From positions 2,356,001 through 2,420,000 of the forward strand of contig NZ_AP027361.1 in assembly GCF_030295915.1 (NCBI RefSeq): a DNA stretch of 64,000 nucleotides. The letters are read 5' to 3'. Below the pieces are notes generated by a model, which was given only the letters and a program-made list of their open reading frames with translations, had not been told where the DNA came from and did not search any database. Of the stretch, positions 63,033-64,000 are shown one piece after another. This DNA is from Thalassotalea sediminis (GTDB lineage: Bacteria > Pseudomonadota > Gammaproteobacteria > Enterobacterales > Alteromonadaceae). The first letter of the stretch is position 1. Every line of letters starts with the position of its first letter. The translations under genes were made by a program, and so were the position numbers.

Positions 63033-64000
63033 TTAATTCATCACGTTATTATTGATAAGATTACCGTCAGCTAATGCTTTTAAAATAGCATCTATTCTAC
63101 TTATCGCAGATTTATATTCGATATCTTCGATGTCATCAGCAATTTTCTGAGCCGCGTTTTCATGCTCTGTACCTGCTGTTAAATTAATTAACCGAGGCAA
63201 TAAGTCCTCCGCATTTGCACTTTCTTCAACAACTAAATCCCGAATAGATTGCAGTAAACTATGCAATTGTTTAGCAAAGTATTCAACATTAACAATGGCC
63301 GTTTGCGGTGCTTCAGCTGCGCTGTCTTCGAAAGGAAGTCCATCTAGTGCAATTAACACATTGTTTAGCTCTATAGAGGTTTCTGCAACAAGCAAGTCGG
63401 CATCTTCCGGCGCATTTTTTAATTGTGCTTCTAATTGTGTTGCTCGTTTTGCTAACGTTAAAGCACCAATATAGTTAGCATTTGATTTTAACGAATGCGC
63501 CACACGATAAGCGGTATCGTAATCTTTTTCTTTATAAGTATCACTTAATGTATCTACTGTTTGACGATAATTTTTTGCAAATTCTTGCACTAAATTTTGA
63601 TATAAATGTACCCTTCCCCCCATACTTTCTATAGCAGCATCGGCGTCTATACATGTTAGTTTCTCTATCGCCGCTAATAAATTGTCAGGCTGTTCATCTA
63701 TCTCACCTTCAACTTTTATAATATTTTCAGTATGCTGCGAATCGTTAGTCGTATTATCCGGGTTATTCGCATCATTTACCGAAAGCGTGTTTACTTGACT
63801 GTTATTCCCTAGCCATTTGGATAACAAGGTAAATAAAGCATTAGGATCAATTGGCTTAGTAAAGTAGTCATTCATTCCTACATTGAGACAACGATCTAAT
63901 TCTTCTTGCATTGCATGTGCGGTCATAGCAATAATCGGTAAATTAGTAAATTGATCATTGGCTCTAATTATTTTAGTAGCTGTTAAGCCGTCCATCACAG
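63033..64000 (-). CDS. Hybrid sensor kinase, C-terminal part only (receiver plus HPt)
   Basis: The first visible residues (Met-Met-Asp-Gly-Leu-Thr-Ala-Thr) are internal to a receiver domain, just after its phospho-acceptor Asp, and the frame is open to the right edge, so most of the kinase lies outside. About 320 residues are visible: the end of the receiver (Phe-Thr-Lys-Pro-Ile-Asp), a Ser/Asn-rich linker, then an HPt domain with phospho-His in Val-Ala-His-Ser-Leu-Lys-Ser-Asn-Ala (about 168-176), and a further Ala/Glu-rich helical segment. It probably feeds the response-regulator cyclase immediately downstream. Confidence 0.9.
   Translation of the reverse strand, partial: VMDGLTATKIIRANDQFTNLPIIAMTAHAMQEELDRCLNVGMNDYFTKPIDPNALFTLLSKWLGNNSQVNTLSVNDANNPDNTTNDSQHTENIIKVEGEIDEQPDNLLAAIEKLTCIDADAAIESMGGRVHLYQNLVQEFAKNYRQTVDTLSDTYKEKDYDTAYRVAHSLKSNANYIGALTLAKRATQLEAQLKNAPEDADLLVAETSIELNNVLIALDGLPFEDSAAEAPQTAIVNVEYFAKQLHSLLQSIRDLVVEESANAEDLLPRLINLTAGTEHENAAQKIADDIEDIEYKSAISRIDAILKALADGNLINNNVMN

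Overview
The window is AT-rich chromosomal DNA from a marine gammaproteobacterium, most likely order Alteromonadales and probably the Colwelliaceae (Colwellia/Thalassotalea type). This is inferred from gene orders (syd/queF, ppnN-xni, gcvA-DUF423-rlmM, hemA-prfA-prmC-sirB2-sirB1-kdsA, lolB-ispE-prs-rplY-pth-ychF, ubiF/miaB-ybeZ-ybeY-corC-lnt), the NAD-type isocitrate dehydrogenase, and the coexistence of PEP-CTERM and GlyGly-CTERM sorting tails. I see no rRNA, transposase, prophage or CRISPR array. Most of the window is housekeeping.

Layout. 1-9 kb: a partial DUF3192 lipoprotein, a KfrA-like protein, syd, queF, a diguanylate cyclase, ppnN, xni, a second DUF3192 gene and NAD-isocitrate dehydrogenase. 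8-19 kb (minus strand): rlmM, DUF423, a hydrolase, gcvA, then the kdsA to hemA cluster with a DUF819 transporter inserted. 19-24.6 kb (plus strand): lolB, ispE, prs, rplY, pth, ychF and DUF3718. 24.7-26.2 kb: a stable-RNA operon (Met, Leu, Gln, Gln, Leu tRNAs) that has decayed into 102-bp and 181-bp tandem repeats carrying broken or chimeric tRNA-Leu genes. 26-40 kb: a MarR/SnoaL pair, an EAL protein, ubiF, the miaB-lnt cluster, an amidohydrolase and proBA. 40-56 kb: rimO; a DUF262/DUF1524 nuclease-like gene flanked by a duplicated rimO start; a PEP-CTERM protein; a LysR/pirin/FMN-reductase group with a shared operator-like palindrome; an M1 peptidase; dbpA; a GlyGly-CTERM cyclophilin; and a TorF-type porin. 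56-64 kb: a chemoreceptor, a eukaryotic-type S-adenosylmethionine decarboxylase homologue next to a B12-type radical SAM enzyme, then a response-regulator diguanylate cyclase and the end of a hybrid sensor kinase.

The strongest candidate for an undescribed system is the pair at 59.07-62.08 kb. A pyruvoyl-type AdoMet decarboxylase homologue keeps its processing and catalytic residues but has substitutions at substrate-contact positions. It lies directly upstream of a radical SAM/cobalamin protein of the RiPP-maturation C-methyltransferase family, with no visible precursor peptide. The second is the tRNA-Leu repeat array. The third is the DUF262 gene between direct repeats derived from the rimO start. 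Three cyclic-di-GMP proteins with distinct sensory parts (2.4, 27.5 and 62.1 kb) add a signalling theme. All functional calls come from reading motifs by eye; no database search was run.
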